Below, one piece after another: positions 34,460 through 43,700 of a DNA stretch of 64,000 nt (position 1 is its first letter; the number at the start of each line of letters is the position of its first letter). The notes under the pieces are model-generated. The model was given only the letters and a program-made list of their open reading frames with translations, was not told the origin of the DNA and did not search any database. Origin of the DNA: Methanococcus aeolicus Nankai-3 (GTDB taxonomy: Archaea > AGJL01 > Methanococci > Methanococcales > Methanococcaceae). The stretch covers positions 498,563-562,562 of the forward strand of contig NC_009635.1 in assembly GCF_000017185.1 (NCBI RefSeq), in the 5' to 3' direction. Position numbers and translations under genes: made by a program.

Positions 34460-35935
34460 TTATTTAATTACAACATTGCTTAAATCAATATATCCCACAT
34501 CAGCATCAAATCTAAATCCTTCGACATTGTCTTTAAATACAAATGCTCTCGGTCTAACATAAACTCCTGTAGCCGGGCAGAAATCATATTCTATATTCCA
34601 GAGCTCATTCCATGCATTTTTAATTTCTTCATCATTTCCAGTGTAGATTATATTAATTAATTCCTTAACTCTGTCATTTACTCCAAATTTACATCCGTAG
34701 TTATCATAGCCATCGTCGGTGCATCTCCATTTTAAGTATCTAACCGGTGGAGCTACCCATGGATGACATCTGCAAATATCGAAATCTCCTTTCTTAGCCC
34801 TTTCTTTTCTTGCCTTGCTTTCTAAACTTGCAATTTCCACATCAATTCCTAAGTCTTTCAAGTTTTTCTGAATATAAACTGCGGTATCTCTTTCCATCTG
34901 TCTGTCTCCTGTTACAAGGGCAAGTTTTAATGGTTTTCCATCCTTATCCAATATGCCATCTCCATCGGTGTCTTTGTAGCCTGCCTCTGCAAGAAGTTGT
35001 CTGGCTTTTTCTGGATTGTATGAGTATGGTTTAGCATTTTTTGGACCGTTCTTAAATTCTGGCAATAGTAAATGCCCTGTTGGTTGTGGAATTCCATTGA
35101 ATAGATTTTTAGATATTCCTTCTCTATCAATTGCATAGGCAACTGCCTGTCTAACCAGCAAACAGCCTTTAATGGTTATATTTATATTTGGTGCATTTTT
35201 TTTCATTTCATCTACTAATAATAAAAGGTCTTTAATTTTACCAACTTTATTTATATTTCCTTTGTTTTCTAACTCTCCAATGTTTTTATTATAGACTACC
35301 AACTGGTGAATCATAATTTCCTTAACTTCGGTATTATCGTTTAAATATTTTGCCATTTCAATTAATTCATTTTCGTTAAATTCTGGTATATATACACTTC
35401 TTACTATGGTGTGGAAATATTTTGAGCTTAATTTGATATTATTTAATATCTTTTCGTATGTATCGGAATTAGCAATAATTTTATGGGTTTCAGGTGTTGA
35501 AGCACTTAAACTTATCATAATTATATCTAATCCCAACTCTTTAAATTCTTTTAAAAGATTTTCGTTTAAATATACTCCATTGGTTTGCAAATCGCATCTT
35601 AAATTATTATTTTTTGTAAATTCTATTGCTTTTTTAACTTTATTGGGATATGTAAGGGGTTCTCCATACTGGCTTATCGTTATACCTGTGTGTCCCTTTG
35701 TATTTGGATTGTTGGGGTCAATTCCATAAATTCCAGATTTTACGCCTACCAATTTAGAATAACAAAAAATACAATTATGGTTGCATTTTTGGGTTATTTC
35801 AATGGACGGGTGATGGTGCGGGTCTTTATTATTTAAATCCAATCCTTCACAACCTATGCAATGTTTTGTTATTTTTAAATTTTTTACAATATTTTCTAAT
35901 TTATCGCAAATTTCATTTCTTAAAACTATTTTCAC
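34460..35935 (-). CDS. Chimeric ORF: radical SAM protein joined to the second half of an ABC substrate-binding protein
   Basis: A 491-residue frame with two unrelated parts. Residues 1 to about 255 are a radical SAM domain with EITQKCNHNCIFCYS (CX3CX2C) and extra Cys at KHCIGCEG; TISQYGEPLTYP is its SAM block. From about residue 260 (VRQAVAYAIDREGISKNLFNG) it continues as a family-5 peptide/nickel binding protein, but only its C-terminal half; signal peptide and first lobe are missing. The junction is near 35160. A deletion that fused two genes is the simplest explanation. GTG start at 35935 after GTGAG. The fused protein would stay in the cytoplasm, so it can hardly serve the permeases. Confidence 0.8.
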   Translation of the reverse strand: MKIVLRNEICDKLENIVKNLKITKHCIGCEGLDLNNKDPHHHPSIEITQKCNHNCIFCYSKLVGVKSGIYGIDPNNPNTKGHTGITISQYGEPLTYPNKVKKAIEFTKNNNLRCDLQTNGVYLNENLLKEFKELGLDIIMISLSASTPETHKIIANSDTYEKILNNIKLSSKYFHTIVRSVYIPEFNENELIEMAKYLNDNTEVKEIMIHQLVVYNKNIGELENKGNINKVGKIKDLLLLVDEMKKNAPNINITIKGCLLVRQAVAYAIDREGISKNLFNGIPQPTGHLLLPEFKNGPKNAKPYSYNPEKARQLLAEAGYKDTDGDGILDKDGKPLKLALVTGDRQMERDTAVYIQKNLKDLGIDVEIASLESKARKERAKKGDFDICRCHPWVAPPVRYLKWRCTDDGYDNYGCKFGVNDRVKELINIIYTGNDEEIKNAWNELWNIEYDFCPATGVYVRPRAFVFKDNVEGFRFDADVGYIDLSNVVIK

Positions 35936-35997
35936 GGTCTCACGAACTTATTTTTTATATATTATAATTCTCTATAATGGGAGCTCCCCATAATAAA

Positions 35998-36486
35998 TTA
36001 TTCTTTTAAATGTTTTAATATATGTCCTGTTTCATTTTTAATAATTTTTGATGCTGTTTTACATGCGCCCAATGAACCAGGAATAGAATAAATAATTTTA
36101 TTTTTATATATTCCTGCGGAGCTCCGAGACAGTACTGTTGAAAATCCAATTTCCTCATAACTTAATTGATGGAATATTATTTTAAATCCTTGGAGCTCCT
36201 TATCATATAAATTATTTAAAACATCCGGGGTATTATCTCTGCTGGATATGCCTGTCCCACCTGTGATTACAATACAATCAATATCGCAAAAATCGATTAA
36301 ATGGTCAATAGTTCCCTCCAACATATTTTTATTATCTGGTATCAGCGTATGGGCAGTAGCATTTAATTCCTTTTTTAAATAATCTCCTGATTTATCGTCA
36401 ATTTCGTTTCCAACCACTAATTCGTTATATCTGCTATCACTAACGGTTATTATAGCATATTTTACATTTTTTAATCCTTCGTGCAT
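35998..36486 (-). CDS. moaB: Molybdenum cofactor biosynthesis protein MoaB/MogA type
   Basis: A 162-residue MoCF-fold protein that adenylylates molybdopterin or helps metal insertion. KYAIITVSDSRY at the N-terminus, then DCIVITGGTGISSRDNTPDVL and FSTVLSRSSAGIYKNKIIYSIPGSLGACKTA are standard. Methanogens need molybdopterin or tungstopterin for formylmethanofuran and formate dehydrogenases. The start follows a TAATATGC context with GTGATA. Two GGAGCTCC copies lie inside. Confidence 0.92.
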   Translation of the reverse strand: MHEGLKNVKYAIITVSDSRYNELVVGNEIDDKSGDYLKKELNATAHTLIPDNKNMLEGTIDHLIDFCDIDCIVITGGTGISSRDNTPDVLNNLYDKELQGFKIIFHQLSYEEIGFSTVLSRSSAGIYKNKIIYSIPGSLGACKTASKIIKNETGHILKHLKE

Positions 36487-36525
36487 ATTATCACTTTTTT
36501 ATTTTTTTTATAATATTTTATTTAA

Positions 36526-37821
36526 TTATATTATATTTATTATCTCCTCAATACGCATCTGTCTGCTTTTTGTTAATATCTTACTTTTTAATTTATATTT
36601 TTCAATAGGGGTTTTAACCAACTCACTAATTTTATTTAATGCCTCCTGCAATGTATTATATTTAAAATATTGATTATTAAAACTTTTTTTAACTCCTGAC
36701 CTAATCTGCCATACTCCCACAGGAGCATAATAATCTGGTGTGATTTCCCTAAATACTACAATTTTACACTGTCTTTTTCGTTTAACCAAATATTCCATAA
36801 TGCTAAGACGAGAGGCATAAAATGCCCCTGTTGTTTCTTTTGCATATCCTTTTACCTTTAAATCTTCATAATCCTCCAATACAATTGGGACCCCACTACT
36901 GCCACTATCCCCAAATAATGAACCTTTTTGCCAAACTTCCATTAATTCATAGGCATAATAATCTGGCATTAATAATATTGTGTAATTATTTCCAAGGAGC
37001 TCCCCATAATATACTTCATAATCATTTATTAATGGATAATCTATTATTTTATCTCTTAAATATTTACCAATGGTATCTTGAACTCCTGTAATGCTCCACC
37101 GTGTAGGGACAAGCTTTTTATCAATTCCCAAAAGCCCCGCTGACATTAATTTAACTATATAATATTCGTCAAATCCCCCATAATTATATAATGATATAAT
37201 TGAATCTACTGCCTTTAACTCATCATTGACTACATAATCACTTTTTTTAGGTATTTTGGGATTTTCTGCCACAACAAACTTTAATAAATCACCTTTTGGA
37301 GATATCGGGGGAGCAAATCCACTATGACTTATATTAAAATTTGGTTTCTTTTTTAATGTGATTTCACTATCCACAGGTTTTAAAGACATTGCGAGCTCTT
37401 GTATGGATTCCATTGTTCTATTGTTTATATTATTATCACTTAAATTATATTTATTATATTTATTTTCTTTTTGTTTATTGATATTGACATTTGAGATAGT
37501 TTCGCCCATTACCAGCATAGAGCGATATTTTATAATTGCTTTAATAGATTTATCCTCCCATTTTAACGGACTATCCATAAATGAAGTATCCCCCTCTATC
37601 GGAGGAACTAGAGGACCTATTCTAATATTTGGATAATTATATTCTCCAACAAATATTGAAGGCGGAGAGGCTCCAAATATTTCGGTTTTATTTAATTTTT
37701 TATCAAATTTCTTTTTGATGTCCTCAAATGCTCTGAGTTTTTCTAAAATAGAACATTTTGATTTTCCACATAATAGCTTCCTTCCTTTGCATACAGAGCA
37801 CATTTTTGAATTAAATGCCAT
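36526..37821 (-). CDS. nreA: DNA repair protein NreA
   Basis: A 431-residue archaeal Nre protein (DUF650/DUF651). The N-terminal zinc motif has Cys8, 11, 18 and 23 (MCSVCKGRKLLCGKSKC), followed by EIFGASPPSIFVGEYNYPNIRIGPLVPPIEG, the hallmark segment. The C-terminus has QMRIEEII, which resembles a weak PCNA-interacting (PIP) peptide. In haloarchaea NreA acts in repair of mitomycin damage with PCNA. It is downstream of the metallo-beta-lactamase gene by 18 bp, on the same strand. Confidence 0.9.
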   Translation of the reverse strand: MAFNSKMCSVCKGRKLLCGKSKCSILEKLRAFEDIKKKFDKKLNKTEIFGASPPSIFVGEYNYPNIRIGPLVPPIEGDTSFMDSPLKWEDKSIKAIIKYRSMLVMGETISNVNINKQKENKYNKYNLSDNNINNRTMESIQELAMSLKPVDSEITLKKKPNFNISHSGFAPPISPKGDLLKFVVAENPKIPKKSDYVVNDELKAVDSIISLYNYGGFDEYYIVKLMSAGLLGIDKKLVPTRWSITGVQDTIGKYLRDKIIDYPLINDYEVYYGELLGNNYTILLMPDYYAYELMEVWQKGSLFGDSGSSGVPIVLEDYEDLKVKGYAKETTGAFYASRLSIMEYLVKRKRQCKIVVFREITPDYYAPVGVWQIRSGVKKSFNNQYFKYNTLQEALNKISELVKTPIEKYKLKSKILTKSRQMRIEEIINII

Positions 37822-37839
37822 ATTTTCACTATAATTTCA

Positions 37840-38694
37840 CTATAATTCAAGAGTTTTTCCAGTATGGCCGTAGATAAAATTATCAAGTTTGCTTAATTTC
37901 TTTAAAGCCTTAAAGCCGGTGCAGTGCATAGGCATTATAAATTCTAAATCTGAATTCTCAAAATATTCATAAACTGTTTGAATATGATTTTTGGAAGATG
38001 TTATTAAATGAAAACCCCCTATAACTCCCCTAATTTTATTTTTATTTATTTTTTTGGCATATTCTACTACATTTATAATTCCACTGTGGGAACAGCCCGT
38101 TATAATTACGCCATCTACAATAATAAACATATCATCATATGTAGAATCTATTTCATAATTTGGATTTTTCGATATATTTTTTATTTTATCATTTTTTTGG
38201 GAGCTCCCTGTTTCCAATTTTTCATTTTCTTTTAATTTATAAAATAATTCTGGTTCAAAATAGTTGTTTCGTTCAATTTTGCCAGATATTATTAAATTAT
38301 TATTTTTATCATGATATGGTTTTTCTATTAAATTTAAATAATCATAATTTTTTAAAAACTTTTTTATGTCTTTATCTATTCCAATATATGTCCCATTATT
38401 TGAATATCTTTCAAGAAAAGCATCAGGATGGACATATATCGGAATATTAATATCTTCGGTGTTATTAATTATATCTTTTAATCCATCGGTATGGTCATAA
38501 TGACCATGACTTATAATTATACCATCAAAATTGCTATTTTCATTTAGGAGCTCCATATTTTTCTTTAATATATATGGATTTTGACCTGCATCAAATAGTA
38601 TTTTTTTATTATCCGACTTTACAAGTATGGATAGTCCGTGCTGTGCAATATATTTTTTGTATGCTGTGTTTTCTACAATAATTTTTATTTCCAT
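37840..38694 (-). CDS. Metallo-beta-lactamase fold protein (MJ0301-like)
   Basis: A 284-residue metallohydrolase. Metal motif ISHGHYDHTDGL, further ligands in TGCSHSGIINVVEYAKK and IGGFHLI, and MHCTGFKAL near the end. This pattern is of the subfamily named for 7,8-dihydropterin-6-yl-methyl-aminobenzene-ribofuranose phosphate synthase (methanopterin route), though the reaction for most members is not proven. An insert about 140-170 (KLETGSSQKNDKIKNI) is not typical. It precedes nreA on the same strand. Confidence 0.82.
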   Translation of the reverse strand: MEIKIIVENTAYKKYIAQHGLSILVKSDNKKILFDAGQNPYILKKNMELLNENSNFDGIIISHGHYDHTDGLKDIINNTEDINIPIYVHPDAFLERYSNNGTYIGIDKDIKKFLKNYDYLNLIEKPYHDKNNNLIISGKIERNNYFEPELFYKLKENEKLETGSSQKNDKIKNISKNPNYEIDSTYDDMFIIVDGVIITGCSHSGIINVVEYAKKINKNKIRGVIGGFHLITSSKNHIQTVYEYFENSDLEFIMPMHCTGFKALKKLSKLDNFIYGHTGKTLEL

Positions 38695-38871
38695 AAATAT
38701 CGACCCAAATAATAATATATTTAATATATCTAACCATATATAATATATAATGTAAATTTATATGGGAGCTCCTTACAGAACAGACTTTTCGAACACACCA
38801 TATAATATATGAAACCATATAAAATAAATAAGAATAATAAAAATTAAAAAATTAAAAAATAGTGAGATATT

Positions 38872-39609
38872 ATGAAAATTTTCGGAATTGTAGATATATC
38901 GACAATAGATTACCCAAAAATGTGCTCCGCGGTTGTTTTTTTATCTGGTTGTAATATGCTCTGTGGATATTGCCATAATTATGAGCATATGTTAGACAAT
39001 ACACGAAACATAGACATGTCCCCCAAAGAAGTATTTGATAAAATCGATTTAATATTTGCAGATGCACTTGTAATAAGCGGTGGAGAACCCACACTTCAAC
39101 CAGAGGGGGTAAAAGAACTATGCAAACTTGCAAAAAATGAAGGATTAGCCGTGAAATTAGACACAAATGGGACAAGCGTAGATATTGTAAAAGATATTAT
39201 TGATAATAAATTAATAGACTACATTGCCCTTGATGTTAAATGTGGTTTTGATAAATATGAAAAAATAGCCCGTTATAATGGTAGCATAATTAAAAAAAAT
39301 ATACTTGAAATAATAAACTATTGTATATCAAATAATGTATTTATTGAATGTAGGACCACGGTTGTGCCAGATTTAATGGATAAACAAGATATTGTTGAAA
39401 TAGCAAAAACTGTAAAGGATTGTAATTTATACGCCATTCAACAGATGGACTGCCATCATAGTTATACAGAGGAATATCAAAAAATGAGGCATATAAAAAC
39501 AGATGAACTTATGGAGTTGGGAAAAATTGCCGAAAAATATGTTGGTGAAGACACATCCATTATTATAAGATCAAACAATGAAGTATTTAAAGTTAAAACT
39601 GGTAAATAA
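38872..39609 (+). CDS. Radical SAM activase, NrdG-like
   Basis: A 245-residue protein of the anaerobic ribonucleotide reductase activating type. FGIVDISTIDYPKMCSAVVFLSGCNMLCGYCHNYE has the CX3CX2C cluster motif, and SGGEPTLQPEGVKELCKLAK is the SAM block. It would generate a glycyl radical on the class III ribonucleotide reductase or act as another activase; nrdD is not in this window. The start follows GTGAGATATT. A short ferredoxin gene follows 132 bp downstream. Confidence 0.83.
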   Translation: MKIFGIVDISTIDYPKMCSAVVFLSGCNMLCGYCHNYEHMLDNTRNIDMSPKEVFDKIDLIFADALVISGGEPTLQPEGVKELCKLAKNEGLAVKLDTNGTSVDIVKDIIDNKLIDYIALDVKCGFDKYEKIARYNGSIIKKNILEIINYCISNNVFIECRTTVVPDLMDKQDIVEIAKTVKDCNLYAIQQMDCHHSYTEEYQKMRHIKTDELMELGKIAEKYVGEDTSIIIRSNNEVFKVKTGK

Positions 39610-39741
39610 TTATATTATTAGATAATATATGATATATAATACTGGGAGAATAGTTAAAATAAAGAAATAAAATTAATAATTATTAAATAATAGAGACATA
39701 AAATAATGCGATAAAAAAGAAAAATATAATAAGGTTATATT

Positions 39742-39903
39742 ATGGAAGTATTAAGTAATTGTGTAGGTTGTGGTGAATGCGTAGTATTTTGCCCTGTTGA
39801 TGCCATAACTACCTATGGAATAGCAATTATTGATAAAGACCTATGCACAGATTGCGGAATATGTGCCAAATACTGTCAAATAGATGCTTTGAAAAATATT
39901 TAA
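39742..39903 (+). CDS. Mini-ferredoxin, 2[4Fe-4S]
   Basis: A 53-residue protein from ATG 39742 to TAA 39903. It carries two full cluster motifs, [16 protein letters not shown] and [16 protein letters not shown], and nothing else. It transfers electrons in the cytoplasm; the neighbouring radical SAM protein may be a client. AGGTTATATT precedes the start. It is 19 bp upstream of egsA on the same strand. Confidence 0.85.
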   Translation: MEVLSNCVGCGECVVFCPVDAITTYGIAIIDKDLCTDCGICAKYCQIDALKNI

Positions 39904-39922
39904 AAATAGAATATGTGAAAAA

Positions 39923-40948
39923 ATGATTACAACTCCCCGATATATTGTTATCGAAGAAAATGGAATTAATTTATTAAATGACATACTTTTAAAACTTAAT
40001 TTAAAAAATCCATTGGTTATTACCGGGAAACGAACTAAAAAATATATATCTAATTTTGATTATTTTTATTATTTTGATTATATTGATATCAAACGAAATG
40101 AACCCAATAAAGAATTTATTGAAAATATTTGTAATTTCGACTGTATAATTGGAGTAGGAGGAGGGAAGGCGATAGATGTTGGAAAATACATAGCATATAA
40201 ATATAATAAACAATTTATTTCCATTCCTACCACAGCATCAAATGACGGAATAGCTTCCCCCATAATATCCCAACAAGGTAAATCAATTACAGCAGAATCC
40301 CCCATAGCAATAATTGCAGATTTAAATATTATAAAAAAATCACCTAAACGGCTATTAAGTGCGGGAATGGGAGATATAGTATCAAACATTACAGCAGTTC
40401 TTGATTGGAAGTTATCCTATAAAGAAACAAAAGAACCATACAGCGAGAGCTCCGCAATATTTTCAAAAACCATTGCAATGGAATTGGTGGAATTCGTTTT
40501 ATCGAATGATAAAAATAATTTGGAAGAATATCCAAAAAAATTAGTAAAAGCACTTATTGGTAGCGGAATTACCATATCAATAGCAGGTTCCACTCGTCCA
40601 GCCTCTGGAAGTGAGCATCTTTTTTCTCATTCTTTGGATATTATAACTAAAAAATTAAATTTAAATATTAATGGAATTCACGGGGAGCAGTGCGGTATTG
40701 GGACCATAATATCAGCATATTTACATCTTATTGAGGGAAATATTACAATAGGAGAATATGAAAATATAAAATTATCACTTGAAAAAGTTGGAGCTCCGAC
40801 AATAGGAGAACAATTAGGATATGATAAAAATATATTAATTGATGCCCTTGCAAATGCTCATAAAATTAGAAATAGATGGACAATATTAAGGAACGGTATT
40901 TCAAAGGAAAAAGCAGAAAAAATATTGAAAAAGACAGATATTATTTAA
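39923..40948 (+). CDS. egsA: sn-glycerol-1-phosphate dehydrogenase
   Basis: A 341-residue enzyme (EgsA/AraM family) that reduces dihydroxyacetone phosphate to sn-glycerol-1-phosphate, which sets the stereochemistry of archaeal lipids. The nucleotide motif [36 protein letters not shown] and the metal-binding [12 protein letters not shown] and [12 protein letters not shown] are all there. Length is standard. The start follows GTGAAAAA, 19 bp after the mini-ferredoxin gene. Confidence 0.94.
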   Translation: MITTPRYIVIEENGINLLNDILLKLNLKNPLVITGKRTKKYISNFDYFYYFDYIDIKRNEPNKEFIENICNFDCIIGVGGGKAIDVGKYIAYKYNKQFISIPTTASNDGIASPIISQQGKSITAESPIAIIADLNIIKKSPKRLLSAGMGDIVSNITAVLDWKLSYKETKEPYSESSAIFSKTIAMELVEFVLSNDKNNLEEYPKKLVKALIGSGITISIAGSTRPASGSEHLFSHSLDIITKKLNLNINGIHGEQCGIGTIISAYLHLIEGNITIGEYENIKLSLEKVGAPTIGEQLGYDKNILIDALANAHKIRNRWTILRNGISKEKAEKILKKTDII

Positions 40949-40965
40949 ATTTATTATATATTTTA

Positions 40966-42081
40966 TTATTCATTCCTAAGTGCCTTTATTGGGTCTAATT
41001 TAGATGCCTTATATGCTGGATAAAGTGCAGAGATTAACGAAGTTGCTATTCCAAATAAAACTCCCAATATCACATAAACTAAACAATCCACCGTTAAAGA
41101 TGCTTTTAATAAATAACACACAATGAGGTAACCAATTCCCAAACTTAAAAATGCCCCAATAAAACTTCCTATAATGCCAAGTATTAGTGATTCATAAAGG
41201 AATATTATCATAATACTTTTTTTCGGAGCTCCGATACTTTTCATAACTCCAATTTCTTTTGTTCTTTCAATTGTGCTCATAAGCATTACATTTCCAATAC
41301 CTATTCCCGCAACCAATAGTGATATTCCTCCCATTCCCATTAAAAACATAGAAAGCATGTTCATGGCATCATTTACAGATTTAAGTATTGTATCCATTGA
41401 CAATATTATTACTTTCTTTTCTTTTTTGTTCATAATTAGTTCAGTTTCGTTTTTAATATTATTTATATTATCTTTATTTTTAACATAAAGCACAACCATT
41501 GAATAATTGCTCCCATAAAATCTATTGTATGTCTTTTGAGATAAAATGATGGAGTTTTGAGAAAGTATAAAAAATGAACTATTGTATATTCCCTTTATCC
41601 TATATGATATATTATTTATTGCAACGGCATCATTTTTATTAACTTCGTTAAAATCTGAAAACATACTATCCGCATAAACGGTTGTATCAGAAAGCTTATT
41701 ATCTACTCCCAAATTTAAATATTTAATATCTTCTTTTTTTATTCCGTAAATAGAAGCATATGTTTTTTTGTTTTTGCCTTTTATATAAATAATATCATTT
41801 TTTGTGCATATTGGTATTACAACACAGTCCAATTTTTTTAATTTAGTTATATCCTTTTTTGTAAAATGTAAATAACCTTCCCCAGAATTTGGAAATACCA
41901 CAACAAAATTAGCAACACCTTCAAAATTTTTGGATATCCCCTGCTTTAATCCGCCGCCCAATATGCCTAATGAGGATATAGCCATAACTCCAATAAGTAT
42001 TCCTAACAATGCTAAAAAACTTCTAAGTTTATGCCGTTTTAAATTCCTCTTAGCCATTTCAAAATACATGTTATTCCTCAT
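40966..42081 (-). CDS. MacB-type ABC transporter permease
   Basis: A protein of about 371 residues (start taken at ATG 42081; 42069 is also possible). One N-terminal helix (KLRSFLALLGILIGVMAISSLGILGGG) precedes a large extracellular MacB core of about 190 residues, followed by three helices (LLVAGIGIGNVMLMSTIERTKEIGVMKSIGAPKKSI is the FtsX motif). It is the permease of the exporter with the ATPase at 43012. It overlaps the membrane-protein gene upstream by about 10-20 bp. Location at the end of the small-peptide island suggests export or self-protection for these peptides. Confidence 0.86.
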   Translation of the reverse strand: MRNNMYFEMAKRNLKRHKLRSFLALLGILIGVMAISSLGILGGGLKQGISKNFEGVANFVVVFPNSGEGYLHFTKKDITKLKKLDCVVIPICTKNDIIYIKGKNKKTYASIYGIKKEDIKYLNLGVDNKLSDTTVYADSMFSDFNEVNKNDAVAINNISYRIKGIYNSSFFILSQNSIILSQKTYNRFYGSNYSMVVLYVKNKDNINNIKNETELIMNKKEKKVIILSMDTILKSVNDAMNMLSMFLMGMGGISLLVAGIGIGNVMLMSTIERTKEIGVMKSIGAPKKSIMIIFLYESLILGIIGSFIGAFLSLGIGYLIVCYLLKASLTVDCLVYVILGVLFGIATSLISALYPAYKASKLDPIKALRNE

Positions 42082-42955
42082 TTTTACCAATAATCTTAAA
42101 AGTCCGAATTAATGAAAGAAAAAATACCAAATATACAAGGTATTCCACTGAATCCACATGGTGATAATATATTGTAAATAATGTAAAAAATATTAACCCT
42201 AATGTTCCTGCTATAAATGAATTTAATAATACAATTTTCCAGCATTCTTTTAAAACACAATCTGTATTTAAATCTTTTTTAAAATTAAGATATATTGAAG
42301 CAGGAATAGACAGTAAGGCACCAATTACATAAATAAATATTTTAAATCCATTAAAATGGTCATAATCTCTGGGATAACCAAAATAATCAGGAGTAATAAA
42401 CACATTGGCCATCCAATACAATGGATAAGATATTAAAAACCATATTATTATGGAAATTGCAATTGTTTTTAGTTTTGATAAAAATGACATACTTTTATTC
42501 TGTAAATCATGTATTTTAAAAAACAAGCCCATTACTAAAACATACCCCATAACACCATCGGATAGATAAAACAAATCTATTGGTATATCTACATTCGTAT
42601 ATATTTTTAAAATATACATACCCATTTTTAAAATCATAAGCAATAATGTTATTTTTAATAAATACTTAATCAATATATTATTTTTTAATAAACCCCCTTT
42701 TATTTTTCTATTCTTAATCATAGGATTATTAATACTGTAATAAGATACTAAAAGCACAGCAAGTATTAAACCAAAAAACATGGCAAAATAGTTAATATCT
42801 ACAAATAGATAGTTGTAATATTCAGGGCTTTTAATGAATAATAACGAAAATAATATTTGGTTTCCAACAACACTAAACAAAAGCCATACCATAGCAGATA
42901 TAATAACTATTTTTTTAACATCAAATGACATACTATCCTTTTTAACATTAATCAT
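42071..42955 (-). CDS. Polytopic membrane protein in the exporter operon
   Basis: A 294-residue protein with about eight hydrophobic helices (VWLLFSVVGNQILFSLLFI, YFAMFFGLILAVLLVSYYS, GYVLVMGLFF, IWFLISYPLYWMANVFI, FIYVIGALLSIPASIYL, AGTLGLIFFTLFTIYY). The middle resembles Yip1-like membrane regions only vaguely and I assign no family. It lies between the ABC ATPase and the permease, so it probably belongs to the same exporter. Confidence 0.65.
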   Translation of the reverse strand: MINVKKDSMSFDVKKIVIISAMVWLLFSVVGNQILFSLLFIKSPEYYNYLFVDINYFAMFFGLILAVLLVSYYSINNPMIKNRKIKGGLLKNNILIKYLLKITLLLMILKMGMYILKIYTNVDIPIDLFYLSDGVMGYVLVMGLFFKIHDLQNKSMSFLSKLKTIAISIIIWFLISYPLYWMANVFITPDYFGYPRDYDHFNGFKIFIYVIGALLSIPASIYLNFKKDLNTDCVLKECWKIVLLNSFIAGTLGLIFFTLFTIYYHHVDSVEYLVYLVFFLSLIRTFKIIGKNEE

Positions 42956-43011
42956 AATCCCACCATGCTATTTTTTGTTGTATTTCTATTTTTTTCTATT
43001 TTATGACATTA

Positions 43012-43689
43012 CTACTCCTCAACTATTTTTCCATCCCTAATATCTATTATCCTATCGGCAACTTTTCCAACATTTATATCATGAGTAACTACAACAACGG
43101 TCTTTCCAGATTTGTTTAATTTTTTTAGGAGCTCCATAACTTTACCCCCAGTTTTTGAATCCAACGCCCCAGTTGGTTCATCGCACAATAGAACAGGTGC
43201 ATTATTTGCCAAAGCCCGAGCTATTGCCACTCTCTGTTGTTGTCCTCCGCTTAATTGGTTTGGTCTGTGGTTTGCAAATTGTTCATCTAATTCAGCCATT
43301 TTTAGACATTCCAGTGCTCTTTTTTGTTTTTCCTCTGAGCTCATTTCACTTCGGTATTTAAATATTAAGGGGAGCTCCACATTTTCCAATGCACTTAATA
43401 GGGGAATTAGATTAAACTGTTGAAATACAAATCCAATTTTCATTCTTCTAATTTCAGTTAATTGATTATCGTTTAAATCGTTGGTTTTTACATTATCTAT
43501 ATACACTTCTCCCTCATCTGGTTTGTCTAAGCATCCGATAATGTTTAATAGCGTAGATTTCCCGCTTCCACTTGGTCCCATAATTGCTACAAATTCCCCT
43601 TCATCTATTTTTAAACTTACATTATTTAGTGCGTAAATTGTTTCTCCACCTAAATTGTAGGATTTTACCACATTTTTTAATTCAATCAT
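43012..43689 (-). CDS. ABC transporter ATPase, LolD/MacB type
   Basis: A 225-residue ATPase. Walker A GPSGSGKSTLLN (residues about 38-49), Q-loop VFQQFNLIPLLSALENVELPL, signature LSGGQQQRVAIARAL and Walker B VLLCDEPTGALD are all intact. It powers the MacB-type permease downstream. It follows the secreted CARDB-like protein by 11 bp on the same strand. Confidence 0.93.
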   Translation of the reverse strand: MIELKNVVKSYNLGGETIYALNNVSLKIDEGEFVAIMGPSGSGKSTLLNIIGCLDKPDEGEVYIDNVKTNDLNDNQLTEIRRMKIGFVFQQFNLIPLLSALENVELPLIFKYRSEMSSEEKQKRALECLKMAELDEQFANHRPNQLSGGQQQRVAIARALANNAPVLLCDEPTGALDSKTGGKVMELLKKLNKSGKTVVVVTHDINVGKVADRIIDIRDGKIVEE

Positions 43690-43700
43690 TTTTTATCCCC

